Counted from the stretch's first letter, positions 1 to 9,801 are shown. The stretch is 64,000 nucleotides of DNA from Pelosinus sp. (GCA_029239675.1 JARBUM010000015.1:1-64000); one strand, 5' to 3'. Notes: generated by a model not told the origin, from the sequence alone. Numbers and translations are program-made.

Positions 1-29
1 AGTTATTGCATCTACTTTTATATAGAAAC

Positions 30-60
30 AGTCTAAATCTCAAGTTAAGAGATTTAGACT
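30..60 (-). terminator. Terminator of the lct operon
   Basis: A 12-bp perfect stem (AGTCTAAATCTC and its complement) with a 7-nt loop lies just past the lctD stop codon. On the minus strand a short T-rich run follows it. Confidence 0.7.
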
Positions 61-70
61 GTTAGGTCTT

Positions 71-1495
71 TTATTCTGCAATTCTACCAAGAAGTACAAC
101 TTTTCCTGGATTCATAATATTGTTAGGATCAAAAGCATCTTTAACTGTTTGCAATACTTTCTTTTGTCCCTCAGTCATATGCTTATACATTGCTGATAGA
201 CGTTTTGCTCCAATACCATGCTCCCCAGACAAATTACCATCAAGGGTATACACAGCATCATAGATGTCTGCTAATACTGCATCTTTCAAATCATGCCAAG
301 CATGTTCATCACGGTCTTCACGCAAAATAGTAGCGTGAATGTTTCCATCGCCAGCATGGCCAGCACTAGGAATTTTGCATTCATATTTTGCCGCAATTTT
401 TTCAATTGCATCAAGTGCAGCAGGAATATTGGCAATAGGCACCACAATATCTTCCATACAATACACTGGGCTTAGCATACGAAGTGCTTCTGCATAGGCT
501 TTACGTGATTTCCAAATGCGATCTTGTGTAGAAATATTATCTGCTACGAAGACTTCTAATGCACCATTTTCTTTACACAACTTGCCAATGGTTTCATAAT
601 CTTCTTGCACTTGAAGCTCTGTATTGCCATCTACCTCGCAGATAATATATGCGCCTGCATCACTAAATGGTAACTTTTTATTTAAATACAATTCAGCTGC
701 TTTAATTGACAAACTGTCCATAAATTCAACAGCAGTCGGAATAATGCCAGCAGTCATAATCTTTGGTACTACCTTAATCGCAGATTGCATATCAGGGAAA
801 GGAACTAATAAATCTGCAACATATTGAGGCAATGGCATCAACTTAAGCCAGATTTTTGTGATGATACCCAAGGTACCTTCTGAGCCAACCATTAAGTGTA
901 CCATATCATAGAAAGTAACATCTTTTACGTTTTTACCACCGTAAGTAACAATGTCACCGTCAGGCATAACTACTTCTAAGCCATATACGTGGCGTCCTGT
1001 TACACCATATTTAACCGCTTTGTTACCACCAGCATTTGTCGCAACATTACCACCAATGAAGGAAGATTCTGCCGAACAAGGATCACCAGCATAGAAGAAG
1101 CCTAGCTCTTTTGCTTCTTTTTGTACTTCTCCTGTAGTAACACCAGGCTCTAAAACCATGAATAAGTTTTCTTTGTCAATTTCTAAAATCTTATTCATTT
1201 TTTCCAGTGACAATACCATACCGCCATGAAGTGGTACAGCACCTGCTGCGAGTCCAGAACCGCCGCCTCTAGGCGTAATCGGAATTAGCTCACGGTTTGC
1301 CAACTTAACAACTTCAGCAATTTGCTGAGCATTTTCTGGCTTTATAACAACTTCAGGCATCTTCTCCCAAAGTTTATCAGAAGTCTCATCGCGAGAATAC
1401 ATCTCCATTTTTTCTTCATCTACAACTACATTAGCTGCACCAAGAATGGCTTCTAATTGTTTAATGATGTTCTCTGTTACTTTGTTAAATTGCAT
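71..1495 (-). CDS. lctD: FAD-linked lactate dehydrogenase subunit of a bifurcating Etf complex (LctD/GlcD type)
   Basis: This 474-residue FAD-linked oxidoreductase of the GlcD/D-lactate dehydrogenase family probably oxidises lactate to pyruvate in the cytoplasm. An FAD_binding_4 domain (about residues 45-220) holds the flavin motif PRGGGSGLAAGA. A FAD-oxidase_C domain follows, with GHAGDGNIHATIL and the C-terminal GEHGIGAKR. The start follows GGAGG. It is the last gene after etfB and etfA with gaps under 20 bp. That order matches LctBCD of Acetobacterium, which couples NAD-dependent lactate oxidation to ferredoxin oxidation. Glycolate or another 2-hydroxyacid is possible as substrate, but the Etf pair favours lactate. 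Confidence 0.85.
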   Translation of the reverse strand: MQFNKVTENIIKQLEAILGAANVVVDEEKMEMYSRDETSDKLWEKMPEVVIKPENAQQIAEVVKLANRELIPITPRGGGSGLAAGAVPLHGGMVLSLEKMNKILEIDKENLFMVLEPGVTTGEVQKEAKELGFFYAGDPCSAESSFIGGNVATNAGGNKAVKYGVTGRHVYGLEVVMPDGDIVTYGGKNVKDVTFYDMVHLMVGSEGTLGIITKIWLKLMPLPQYVADLLVPFPDMQSAIKVVPKIMTAGIIPTAVEFMDSLSIKAAELYLNKKLPFSDAGAYIICEVDGNTELQVQEDYETIGKLCKENGALEVFVADNISTQDRIWKSRKAYAEALRMLSPVYCMEDIVVPIANIPAALDAIEKIAAKYECKIPSAGHAGDGNIHATILREDRDEHAWHDLKDAVLADIYDAVYTLDGNLSGEHGIGAKRLSAMYKHMTEGQKKVLQTVKDAFDPNNIMNPGKVVLLGRIAE

Positions 1496-1511
1496 TACTA
1501 CCCCTACCTCC

Positions 1512-2555
1512 TTATGCTTTAGCTTTCATTTTTTTAACTGTTTCAATCAGCATAGGCACTACTTCAAATACATCGCCTACAATACCGAAGTCGGCCACTT
1601 TGAAGATTTGTGCTTCAGGGTCTTTATTGATTGCCACAATCACATCCGAGGTCTGCATGCCTGCCAAAAATTGAATCTTACCTGCGATCCCCGCAGCAAT
1701 AATTAACTTAGGAGATACCGTCTTACCAGACAGACCAATTTGATGAGGATACGTGGACCAGCCAAGTTCAACTGCATCACGGGTAGCGCCTACTGCAGCT
1801 CCCATTAGATCTGCTAATTCTTCTATCAATTTAAAACCTGCGGCATTTTTCATTCCCTTACCACCGGCAACAATTACATCTGCTTCTTCAATACTTACTG
1901 CTTGCGTAGTATCTATGATAAATTCCAAGAACTTTTCTACTGTCATCGTTGTAGCACCAGAGTAATTTTTAACAATGATTTGACCTGTTCTGGAAGTGTC
2001 CACAGGAGATTGTTTTGCTGATCTAGGACGAACCGTTGCCATTTGCGGACGAGTATCAGGCGTCTTAATCGTAGCCATAATATTGCCGCCAATCGCTGGA
2101 CGAGTTTGCAATAATAGTTTTGTCTCAGGATCAATAGTAAGTTCTGTGCAATCAGCTGTTAAACCAGTACTAGTTTTAGCTGCAACTAGAGGCATTACCG
2201 TACGACCAGTAGTTGTTGCACCAGCGATGATAACTTCTGGCTTTTCTTCATTCACTAAACGAGTAATTGCATTACTATAAGGCTGGGTTAAGAAGTTTTT
2301 GAAAATAGGATCTTGGATGAAAAATACTTTATCGGCTCCACGAAGAATAACTTCATCTAGATTCTCAATTTCGTCGCCTAGTAACACACAGGAAAGTTCA
2401 CAGCCGAGTTCATCGGCAATGCCACGGCCCCAAGTCAAAAGTTCAAAAGTAACGGCTTGGATTTTGCCATCACGTTGTTCACCTAGTATAAATACACCTT
2501 TAAAATCGGCAAGATTTTTAGCTTCTGCTATGCTGCAATTCACATACATTGACAT
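1512..2555 (-). CDS. lctC: Electron transfer flavoprotein alpha subunit (LctC/EtfA)
   Basis: A 347-residue Etf alpha subunit. The N-terminal ETF domain (about residues 1-190) includes AGATTTGRTVMPLVAAK. The C-terminal FAD domain carries GKTVSPKLIIAAGIAGK and the closing IVGDVFEVVPMLIE. With EtfB it should pass electrons to or from the LctD flavin. The start follows GGGAGG. The gene lies 18 bp after etfB and 16 bp before lctD, so the three are almost surely one transcript. No extra ferredoxin domain is fused at the N terminus, unlike some clostridial EtfA proteins. Confidence 0.88.
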   Translation of the reverse strand: MSMYVNCSIAEAKNLADFKGVFILGEQRDGKIQAVTFELLTWGRGIADELGCELSCVLLGDEIENLDEVILRGADKVFFIQDPIFKNFLTQPYSNAITRLVNEEKPEVIIAGATTTGRTVMPLVAAKTSTGLTADCTELTIDPETKLLLQTRPAIGGNIMATIKTPDTRPQMATVRPRSAKQSPVDTSRTGQIIVKNYSGATTMTVEKFLEFIIDTTQAVSIEEADVIVAGGKGMKNAAGFKLIEELADLMGAAVGATRDAVELGWSTYPHQIGLSGKTVSPKLIIAAGIAGKIQFLAGMQTSDVIVAINKDPEAQIFKVADFGIVGDVFEVVPMLIETVKKMKAKA

Positions 2556-2573
2556 CTCTATTGTTACCTCCCT

Positions 2574-3362
2574 TTATAAAACATCCTTTTGAACTAAGAA
2601 CGACATCAATTCATCAATTGGCTGCATTGTCGCGTTGGCTTTTACCATTATAGTATCCCGAGAAAGTTTAGGGCTAAAAATTTTAACTACACGAGTTGGT
2701 GAACCAGTCAAACCAAGTTCACTTTTATCAAAGCCAAGTTCTGCATTCCCTATCATAGGAACGTCAACTTGTTTCGCTTTTAACTTACCATCTAAGGTAG
2801 GGAATCCTGTATCACTAATATCTTTATTTACAGAAACTAATACTGGGAAAGTAACTTGCACTCTTTCAAAACCACTTTCAACAGTACGTTTTACAATAAC
2901 ACCATCTTCTAAGACTTCTAAGGCAGATACATAGGTTTGGGCTGGAACCCCAAGGTAGTGAGCAATCATTGCAGCGGTCTGACCAGTTTCGCCATCAGTA
3001 GCTCGCTCGCCGCAGATAATCATATCAAAATCACCAGTTTGCTTAATAGCTGCAGCAATAACTTTAGCTGTCGCAATGGTATCTGAACCAGCAAACTCTC
3101 TACCTGATACTAACACCCCATCATCTGCACCCATAGCAATCGCTTCTTTAATCGCTTTCATTGCTGACACTGGGCCCATACTTACTGCAGTGATCTTAAC
3201 ATCAGGATAAGTGTTCTTGATGCGAATCGCCTCAGCTAATGCATTTTCATCTAATGGATTAATGATCGTATCTTTACCAGTGCGCACCATTACTCCGGTT
3301 ACTGGATCTAGTTTTACTGAATCCGTTCCGGGAACCTGTTTTACAAGAACAATAATTTTCAA
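2574..3362 (-). CDS. lctB: Electron transfer flavoprotein beta subunit (LctB/EtfB)
   Basis: A 262-residue Etf beta subunit beginning MKIIVLVKQVPGTDSVKLDP, with the nucleotide-binding segment GERATDGETGQTA and the ETF beta signature near AKQVDVPMIG. In bifurcating Etfs this subunit holds the bifurcating FAD and the NAD site. The start is TTG, set by an AGGAGG site upstream. It is the first gene of lctBCD, and the operon promoter should lie in the 400-bp gap above it. Assignment to a lactate-bifurcating complex rests on the lctD neighbour. Confidence 0.86.
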   Translation of the reverse strand: MKIIVLVKQVPGTDSVKLDPVTGVMVRTGKDTIINPLDENALAEAIRIKNTYPDVKITAVSMGPVSAMKAIKEAIAMGADDGVLVSGREFAGSDTIATAKVIAAAIKQTGDFDMIICGERATDGETGQTAAMIAHYLGVPAQTYVSALEVLEDGVIVKRTVESGFERVQVTFPVLVSVNKDISDTGFPTLDGKLKAKQVDVPMIGNAELGFDKSELGLTGSPTRVVKIFSPKLSRDTIMVKANATMQPIDELMSFLVQKDVL

Positions 3363-3705
3363 ATAAATACACCTCCTAATTTATTCTGCCAGGATTTAAA
3401 AATTTTTACTTATATATTTCCACAATATTATTTAAAATATTGCAAAAAGCCTAAATAAACTGTATTTAGTGAATTTAGTATTTAATCGGACAATTCTTGT
3501 TTTTTATTTTACAACAGAAAATATGGTAGGTAAAATCTTTTATAGTAATCGATTCTATGCGTTTTAGCTATAGGTACTTGTGAAGTAATTCTCATGTAGA
3601 ATGTGACTTTTTTAACTTACTTAATTCCCCGCTGTGAATCTTGCTAGATGCCGATTCTCCCTCACCTTCCAGGAAAAGTAACTTTGTTCTACATTTTCAC
3701 AAAAT
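3363..3705. other. Intergenic leader region upstream of lctB
   Basis: About 340 bp without a convincing ORF. It is AT-rich near lctB and presumably holds the lct promoter. A more GC-rich block around 3620-3690 does not match any riboswitch I know. I could not fix a promoter. Confidence 0.4.
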
Positions 3706-3747
3706 AAAAAAAGGTTATTATCTATTATCTAGACAATAACCTTTTTT
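3706..3747 (-). terminator. Terminator of the FliK-like gene
   Basis: An A-run, an AAAGGTTATT stem and a T-run form a near-symmetric hairpin 17 bp past the stop codon. It could work in both directions. Confidence 0.7.
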
Positions 3748-3763
3748 CTATACATTGTGAAAA

Positions 3764-5635
3764 TTAAATTTTATTGATCATAATATTTGTGAGTGTTAAA
3801 GTCGTATTCTCAACACTTTTTCTAATTTCCGGCAGACTTTGTTTAAATTCATTAATGGCATCCGTATCGGGAATCAGAACGCGTAAATCCAGTTTATTTT
3901 CCTCATATAGGCGAAATACACTATCCACAACACCAATATTTTTGGTATCCACACTAACTCTCATCCATGTTTCAAATTGACGTTTTGCCAATGGATTACT
4001 CGAATCTTTTTCTTGATGATAAATATGAATATGGGTAGGATAAGAAGTTCCATCTGCAAAATAGAGTGGTACGGAAAAAGACAGCGCTTTATGATCCAGT
4101 TGTCTTTCCGTTTCGCCTGCCATTGATTTATACAGAGAATGAGCTAATTCTTTTACGGTGCTCGCAGACTTTTGTAAATTTTGCGGGTCATTATTCTGCC
4201 ATTGTTCCCCTCCCGCAGCCTTTAATAGTATCCACATCTTTGGCAATTCCTGCAATTTATTTTTCGCAGCCATATCCTGTAATGCCTGTGGTATACTTTG
4301 TTCTACTTCCTTTGTTAATTGTGCCAATCCTGGCTGTGCACTTTCTAATAGTTTTCCCTGATTCGAAAAAAGTTGCTGATTTACCTGCTTCATGAATGTT
4401 TTTAGCTGTTCAACGGTTGAAGTAGTCTCCGATAGTTGATTTGCAACTTGCGCTAATAAATCAGCAACTGGTGCTGCTAGGGATTTTGCAGATATATTTT
4501 CAGCTAACTTCGCCACAACAGCTTTGACATCTTCAGACATTTTTCCATTTAGTAAAGCTGCACTTTCAAGGGTTTTCCCTAAGATCAATACACTTTGCTC
4601 TGAAATACCTTGCTTTATAATTGTCTGTACTGCTTTACCAAGGTCCGAGGGAAGTTCTTGTAGAAAGGATTCTAATTTTGCTACTACAGCAGCTTTATCG
4701 GGTGATGTTTTCAACTCCTGATAAAGTTGTTCCAGTGTATTTGCTGCTTGCTGCAAAGTTTTAGGCGATATATCTTTAAATTGCTCGGCACCCACAGCTT
4801 TTAATATAGACCATACCTCTGGTAACTCAGGTATGCCCTTTTCAGATGCCTGTAGTATTACCAATGGCATATTGCTCTCTGATCCTTTTGTAAGCTTGTT
4901 TAATGCCGCCTTATCATTCTCAGTAAATTGCTCCATATGCTCTGGTATAATTTGCTGCAAAAGTTGCTTGGCAATTTGTTTTAAATCGCCTTGGGATAAG
5001 GTGTTATTAGCAGTTAACTGCTTGGCTAACTGTAGTACTGTATTTTCTGTGCTTTCACTATTGAACTGTTGCAAGTGTTCTGGAGAAAGTTGTTGCAAAA
5101 ACTGCTCTACAGCTTGCTTAAGATTGCTTTGGGCTAAAGTAGTTCCTTGCTTAGCTAGTTGTAGTAATTGATTTGCCAATTGGTCAGGGGACATTTTGCC
5201 TTGTTCTTTAAAAAGTTCTGCTATTTTATTTAAGAAAAGCTGTACATCTTGGTAATCATCTTTTTGCAGCATTGCTACTAATTCTAAGAGATTCCCCAAG
5301 TTATTAAGCTGTTCCCCTATATTTTTCTGTGATTTCAATAAGTTATCCATTCCTTGAGCTACATCTTTCGTGGATGACATTTGCTGTAGAAGTTGTTGGA
5401 CGATTTTTTTAATATCCTCTGGTAAAGATTCTATCAATTGATCACGATTTTGCAGTAAATTAACTAACTCCCTTAGCTTTGTCTTAATGCTATCATCTAA
5501 GTTTACCTGAAAATCCTTCTGCGCTACCTGATTGCCAGTGGATACCTCACTAGTCTCCTGAGATACTTGAGCGTTCCCTAATTGAGCATTTTCCGTAACT
5601 TGGCCAGGAGCTTGAGGAACTTTTCCGATTTCCAT
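3764..5635 (-). CDS. FliK-like, Gln-rich helical protein
   Basis: A 623-residue protein, very rich in Gln, Leu and Lys, with repeated helical blocks of the kind LLQLAKQ...LKQ over residues 40-500. The last 100 residues (ADGTSYPTHIHIYHQ through LPEIRKSVENTTLTL) look like the compact C-terminal domain of flagellar hook-length control protein FliK. That includes a segment where FliK proteins read 'leaving one subunit, estimating the next'. The start at 5635 has GAGGTGG six bases upstream; an ATG 24 bp earlier lacks such a site. No flagellar genes lie beside it, so the FliK role is a resemblance, not proof. It is flanked by its own terminators and seems monocistronic. Confidence 0.55.
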   Translation of the reverse strand: MEIGKVPQAPGQVTENAQLGNAQVSQETSEVSTGNQVAQKDFQVNLDDSIKTKLRELVNLLQNRDQLIESLPEDIKKIVQQLLQQMSSTKDVAQGMDNLLKSQKNIGEQLNNLGNLLELVAMLQKDDYQDVQLFLNKIAELFKEQGKMSPDQLANQLLQLAKQGTTLAQSNLKQAVEQFLQQLSPEHLQQFNSESTENTVLQLAKQLTANNTLSQGDLKQIAKQLLQQIIPEHMEQFTENDKAALNKLTKGSESNMPLVILQASEKGIPELPEVWSILKAVGAEQFKDISPKTLQQAANTLEQLYQELKTSPDKAAVVAKLESFLQELPSDLGKAVQTIIKQGISEQSVLILGKTLESAALLNGKMSEDVKAVVAKLAENISAKSLAAPVADLLAQVANQLSETTSTVEQLKTFMKQVNQQLFSNQGKLLESAQPGLAQLTKEVEQSIPQALQDMAAKNKLQELPKMWILLKAAGGEQWQNNDPQNLQKSASTVKELAHSLYKSMAGETERQLDHKALSFSVPLYFADGTSYPTHIHIYHQEKDSSNPLAKRQFETWMRVSVDTKNIGVVDSVFRLYEENKLDLRVLIPDTDAINEFKQSLPEIRKSVENTTLTLTNIMINKI

Positions 5636-5807
5636 TTTTTCCACCTCTATTTCAAACATGTATTCTTTATACCAGTATACGGTAAACCACTGTAGAATCC
5701 TAGTCTAAAGTTTGTGTTACATGATTTGAAAAATGCTGTTATATTTTTTAAACCACGGTGGCACAGAGAATATAGCGAAATATACATAGAGTTAGAACAC
5801 TATGAAA

Positions 5808-5842
5808 AAAACCAACTTGCAGAATAACTGCAAGTTGGTTTT
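5808..5842 (-). terminator. Terminator of the DedA-family gene
   Basis: A 15-bp perfect stem AAAACCAACTTGCAG with a 5-nt loop, ending in T4 on either strand. Confidence 0.8.
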
Positions 5843-5868
5843 AACTAGTAGTAACTCTATTTATATGA

Positions 5869-6444
5869 TTAGCTTAATTTTCTTTGGGGAATTTTTCTCA
5901 TCACTGCTATTCCCACAACGATAAGAACAATAAATAGGGTTATACCGATCATAAAGGTATTAGAATAAGTCTTTATCAAATCGATTGCTTGTGGTCCATA
6001 ATAAAAAATTAAAATCCCTTCCAGCAAAAATCTTTTTCCCCGCCCAAAAATAGAAGCTGCTAAAAAGACTACCATATTAATTCGGAACACACCTGAACTA
6101 ATACTCACAAATTTATAAGGAATCGGCGCAAGGGCAGCAAGAAAAATAGCCCAACCACCATATTGATCCAACCAGCCGCTAATTTTTTCTACATATTTAT
6201 TAGGGACAAACTTTTTTACGGCAAGAACTCCATATTTGTTGCCAACAAAATATCCGACGATACCACCTAATACTGAACCTGTAGTCGCAATCACCGAATA
6301 ATATATGGCCTTTTCTGGTATTGACAAAGCCATAGGGATTAATAATAAATCCGGTAAAATAGGCGAAAAAATCGATTCAATAAAGGATATGATAAAGAGT
6401 CCTAGTACTCCAAAATTTTGAAAAAACGAAATGAATTGTTCCAC
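5869..6444 (-). CDS. DedA/YqaA-family membrane protein
   Basis: A 191-residue integral membrane protein of the DedA (SNARE-associated, VTT) superfamily. It has hydrophobic segments near residues 10-45, 50-75, 130-150 and 160-182. The family motif region includes GGIVGYFVGNKYG and FLAALAPIPYKFVSISSGVFRI. Relatives are implicated in membrane lipid scrambling and envelope homeostasis; the substrate here cannot be told. The start is GTG with GAGGTG upstream. It is divergent from lrgAB. Confidence 0.8.
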   Translation of the reverse strand: MEQFISFFQNFGVLGLFIISFIESIFSPILPDLLLIPMALSIPEKAIYYSVIATTGSVLGGIVGYFVGNKYGVLAVKKFVPNKYVEKISGWLDQYGGWAIFLAALAPIPYKFVSISSGVFRINMVVFLAASIFGRGKRFLLEGILIFYYGPQAIDLIKTYSNTFMIGITLFIVLIVVGIAVMRKIPQRKLS

Positions 6445-6543
6445 GATTACACCTCAATAAAAATTTACTACATAGAATCATTATATACTATCTACTGCTG
6501 CAATGTATATACTACCTGTCTTTTTTCCAAAACATGTTACGTA

Positions 6544-6572
6544 TTGTTTATCCTTACGTTATACTATATAAA
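6544..6572 (+). promoter_or_regulatory. Candidate sigma-A promoter for lrgAB
   Basis: TTGTTT, a 17-bp spacer and TATAAA, about 40 bp upstream of the first start codon. Confidence 0.5.
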
Positions 6573-6612
6573 GATGAATAAATGTACATCATATATAAAG
6601 GGGTGAAAATCG

Positions 6613-6990
6613 TTGCAGAATCTATTGAAAACAATGGGACAAATCTGCTTATTATGGCTAATTTATTATGTTAGCACATGGACTGTTGATTTTTTTCACT
6701 TGCCTCTACCTGGCAGTGTACTAGGCATGCTTCTCTTATTTTTATTACTGTCTGGAGGAATCATTAAAGAACAATGGCTCTCTCTTGGTGCTAATCCTTT
6801 ACTAAAGCACTTATCCTTTTTCTTTATTCCGATTGCCGTAGGGCTCATGGAGTGGGGAGAATTATTTACGCAAAAAGGCCATCTTCTTTTCTTGCCCTTA
6901 GTTCTTAGCGCTATAGTCGCCTTGTTGACAACAGGAGTAGTTGTTCAACTTCTAACTAAATCCCTAGAAAAAAGAGGAGGTGCCAATTAG
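6613..6990 (+). CDS. lrgA: CidA/LrgA-family holin-like protein
   Basis: A 125-residue membrane protein with four predicted helices and the family signature LPLPGSVLGMLLLFLLL followed by FFIPIAVGLM. LrgA/CidA proteins are holin-like factors tied to murein hydrolase control; LrgAB pairs have also been linked to pyruvate or glycolate transport. The start is TTG with GGGGTG upstream. It ends one base before the start chosen for lrgB, so the two are co-translated. Confidence 0.85.
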   Translation: MQNLLKTMGQICLLWLIYYVSTWTVDFFHLPLPGSVLGMLLLFLLLSGGIIKEQWLSLGANPLLKHLSFFFIPIAVGLMEWGELFTQKGHLLFLPLVLSAIVALLTTGVVVQLLTKSLEKRGGAN

Positions 6991-6991
6991 C

Positions 6992-7687
6992 TTGTCTACT
7001 ACCCTATTAGTTACTATTACTATTCTTCTTACTGTTATATTATATCTAATTAGTCGAAAAATATTTTTGTATACTAAGAATCCCATATTCAATCCTGTAC
7101 TTCTTAGTACTACGGTCATTATCATCATTCTTCATTATACAGGAATTACTTTTGAGCAATATAAACCAGGTAAAGATATTATGACTTTTTTATTGGGGCC
7201 TGCTACGGTGGCATTGGCTTTGCCCCTTTATCTAAATCGGGGCGTACTGCGTCAAGCTTTGTTTCCCATATTATTAGGAATCTGCTTAGGTGCCCTTTCC
7301 ACCCTAACAGTGGCTGTTCTCTTAGCCAAAATTAGCGGACTGGATTCCCTTATTATTGCATCTATCGCTCCTAAATCTATTACTGCCCCTATTGCCATTG
7401 AAATTTCTCGTCTAACAGGCGGTGACCCAGCCATCGCTGTGGCCTTCGTAGTTTTTACAGGCACTTTTGGCTCTATTGTTGGCGCTAGTGTTCTCTCCTT
7501 TTGTAAAATAACAAATCCTATTGCTAGAGGACTAGCCTTAGGAGTTACTTCTCACGGACAAGGCACAGCTACTATCCTTCAAGAAGGAGCACTGCAAGGA
7601 GCGATGGCAGGAGTCGCCATGGCCGTAGCTGCTATCTTCATTTCTTTTATCGCTCCTTTTTACATTCCTTGGCTTGTAAACTTGTAG
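6992..7687 (+). CDS. lrgB: LrgB/CidB-family membrane protein
   Basis: A 231-residue multi-pass membrane protein with the LrgB signatures LLGPATVALALPLY, SIAPKSITAPIAIEI and SHGQGTATIL. It is the usual partner of LrgA. I chose the TTG at 6992, which lies 11 bases past GAGGAGG; the earlier in-frame GTG at 6980 is inside that ribosome site. A pyruvate-related role would fit the nearby lactate dehydrogenase operon, but this is only suggestive. Confidence 0.85.
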   Translation: MSTTLLVTITILLTVILYLISRKIFLYTKNPIFNPVLLSTTVIIIILHYTGITFEQYKPGKDIMTFLLGPATVALALPLYLNRGVLRQALFPILLGICLGALSTLTVAVLLAKISGLDSLIIASIAPKSITAPIAIEISRLTGGDPAIAVAFVVFTGTFGSIVGASVLSFCKITNPIARGLALGVTSHGQGTATILQEGALQGAMAGVAMAVAAIFISFIAPFYIPWLVNL

Positions 7688-7728
7688 TAAACGGTTTTCT
7701 TTTAATAATATATTACTTTTACAAAAAA

Positions 7729-7766
7729 AACGCAGCCTTACTCCACTAATGGGTAGGCTGTGTTTT
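7729..7766 (+). terminator. Terminator of lrgAB
   Basis: Stem AACGCAGCCT paired with AGGCTGTGTT and T4 after it. The loop CTCCACTAAT recurs in a similar hairpin near 12010-12053. Confidence 0.7.
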
Positions 7767-7827
7767 CCTTATTGAGCAATATAATATATTCCAGGTCCTC
7801 GTTTCTCTTTTCAACTAATTATCTTTT

Positions 7828-9516
7828 TTATAACCTAAACTTGCTAATGATCACATTGAGTTCTTCTGCCATTTTTGCTAAGGATTCAGCATTGTTATTT
7901 ATTTCGTGCATACTGGCACTTTGCTCTTCAGAAGCAGCAGCTACCGTTTGTGCGCTTGCCGCAGTTTCCTCAGCAACAGCACTAACATTTTGAACATTTC
8001 CTACCATTGCTTGTGTACCCTTCGCTGTTTCTTCAATTGTATAAGTGATCTGAGCAACTACAATTTTTACTTTGTCTAGTTTTTCGATGATAACTTCAAA
8101 ACCTCTTTGGGTGTTAAATGTTACTTGTTTCCCCGCTTCCACCTCATTGTTCCCTTCACTTATATGTAGGACTGCATCATCAATATCTTCAGTCATCTTT
8201 TTAATAATTTCACCTATATGGCGTGTTGCCTCAGCACTTTGTTCTGCCAACTTCCTAACCTCTTCCGCTACTACAGCAAAACCTCTTCCTGCTTCACCAG
8301 CACGAGCAGCCTCAATAGCGGCATTTAACGCTAATAGGTTGGTTTGACCAGCAATGTTCTGAATTACAGTAACGATTTCGCGAATGTTTTCAGACCCTTT
8401 CGCTAACGAGTTTGCTGCCTCTGTAATGCTAATCATTGATTTTGCAACAGTGTCATTTTGCGTAACTATCTGAGCCAGTAAATTCATTCCTTGCCCTGCC
8501 TCTTCGACGGCATTTTGGGTATTTGCATTCACCTCGAAAGCATTGGCGTTCATTTCCTCAGCACTTGCAGATAGCTGTTGAATGGTAGCTGACATCTCTG
8601 TAATGCTAGTGGTATTCTGTGCTGAGCCACTCGCAACTTCTGCTACCGTGTTGGAAACAATTTCTGCTGCGCGTAGCTGTTCTTCTACTGTTGCACTTAA
8701 TTCTTGGCTTGATGCAGCCAATGATTCAGAGTTCTGACGAATCTGGCCTACTAGTGAGCGCAGAGCAATCTTCATTTCAGACATTGCAGTAATCATATCG
8801 CCTATCTCATCATTAATTGTTGTGTCTTGTTCAGCGGTTGATAAATTAAAATTACTGATTGCGTTCATTTCATTTCGAACATTATTTAAGCGTTTAGCCA
8901 TGTACCTACTATACCAAAAGGCTAAACAGCAAACGAATAGAATTATAGCCACGCTTAAAATCCCAATCCATTTCTTAGTATCTTTTTGTTCCTTCAGAAG
9001 GTTAGCAGTTGATTGTTTTAAATATTTGTCTTCCAACTCAAAAGTTTTATCAAACTGCTGATCAATCCGTTGTGATAAATTTCTTCCTTCAGCGAGCAAA
9101 ATACTAAAGGAAGGATCATTTACTTTTCTTGCATCCATAAGCTGTCCCATTTTAAGGCTATAGTCATTCATCATGTTTTCTAATTTAACAGCTTCTGCTT
9201 TCACCTCTGGATTTTTCACAGCAAATACAAATACCTTTAGTTCCTCGGTACTTTCCCTAAATTCCTTCCTGGCATTTTCTTCGTAGCTACTAATAGAGTA
9301 GGCCATAAAACCACGCAATTCAGCAATACCAGTATGCATACCATCCTGTGCCTTCGTAAGTAAAAGCATATTGGCAGAGGTGTGCGTAATTAAATTTTCA
9401 TATGTATCACTTGCAGTTGAGTATTGATACGCTGTATATCCAAGTAATATAAGTAGAAGGAAAATTGAACTAAGAAACATTCCTCCTAATTGTGCAACAA
9501 TAGGTAATCTACGCAT
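7828..9516 (-). CDS. Methyl-accepting chemotaxis protein
   Basis: A 562-residue transmembrane chemoreceptor. Membrane helices lie at about residues 11-33 and 182-203, around a four-helix-bundle sensor domain (4HB_MCP type). A HAMP domain follows (about 205-258), then a long cytoplasmic coiled coil. The hairpin tip holds [20 protein letters not shown] and [10 protein letters not shown], which bind CheA and CheW. No C-terminal CheR-docking pentapeptide is present. The start has AAGGAG. It stands alone, with a c-di-GMP riboswitch upstream, so expression should follow that second messenger. The ligand is unknown. Confidence 0.92.
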   Translation of the reverse strand: MRRLPIVAQLGGMFLSSIFLLLILLGYTAYQYSTASDTYENLITHTSANMLLLTKAQDGMHTGIAELRGFMAYSISSYEENARKEFRESTEELKVFVFAVKNPEVKAEAVKLENMMNDYSLKMGQLMDARKVNDPSFSILLAEGRNLSQRIDQQFDKTFELEDKYLKQSTANLLKEQKDTKKWIGILSVAIILFVCCLAFWYSRYMAKRLNNVRNEMNAISNFNLSTAEQDTTINDEIGDMITAMSEMKIALRSLVGQIRQNSESLAASSQELSATVEEQLRAAEIVSNTVAEVASGSAQNTTSITEMSATIQQLSASAEEMNANAFEVNANTQNAVEEAGQGMNLLAQIVTQNDTVAKSMISITEAANSLAKGSENIREIVTVIQNIAGQTNLLALNAAIEAARAGEAGRGFAVVAEEVRKLAEQSAEATRHIGEIIKKMTEDIDDAVLHISEGNNEVEAGKQVTFNTQRGFEVIIEKLDKVKIVVAQITYTIEETAKGTQAMVGNVQNVSAVAEETAASAQTVAAASEEQSASMHEINNNAESLAKMAEELNVIISKFRL

Positions 9517-9585
9517 AATATAACTCCTTCATTTTCTAGATATTATAACGGTTATTCCAAATTGCTTCTCATATCTCCTCCCATG

Positions 9586-9633
9586 AAAAAAGCCAAGTTG
9601 TTATATGAAATTATCTCATATAGCAACCTGGCA
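9586..9633 (-). terminator. Terminator hairpin of the c-di-GMP riboswitch before the chemoreceptor gene
   Basis: On the minus strand GCCAGGTTGCTATATGA pairs with TCATATAACAACTTGGC, then T6. Its 5' arm overlaps the 3' end of the aptamer, as expected for a transcriptional switch. Confidence 0.8.
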
Positions 9634-9705
9634 GACATTGATATAAAATCGTTAGTCCCATAGCTTTGCGTCCTTAACTTTCGTTAAGTTTGCCGATCAT
9701 TAACA
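9618..9705 (-). promoter_or_regulatory. Cyclic di-GMP-I (GEMM) riboswitch
   Basis: The minus strand reads GGCAAAC, a short TTAA stem closed by a CGAAAG tetraloop region, then GGACGCAAAGCTATGGG and CTAACG. This is the conserved core of the GEMM c-di-GMP-I aptamer, including the tetraloop and the GGACGCAAAGC strand. It lies 100-190 bp before the chemoreceptor start and runs into a terminator hairpin. It is seen directly as sequence; ligand and sign of control are inferred from the family. Confidence 0.85.
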
Positions 9706-9801
9706 ATATTGAATTTATCATTAATACTTCTCCTCAAATCTACAAAATCCTTCAATATAAAACAAATGAATATTTCATTCATTAATCTCTCTTTTAACTA
9801 T

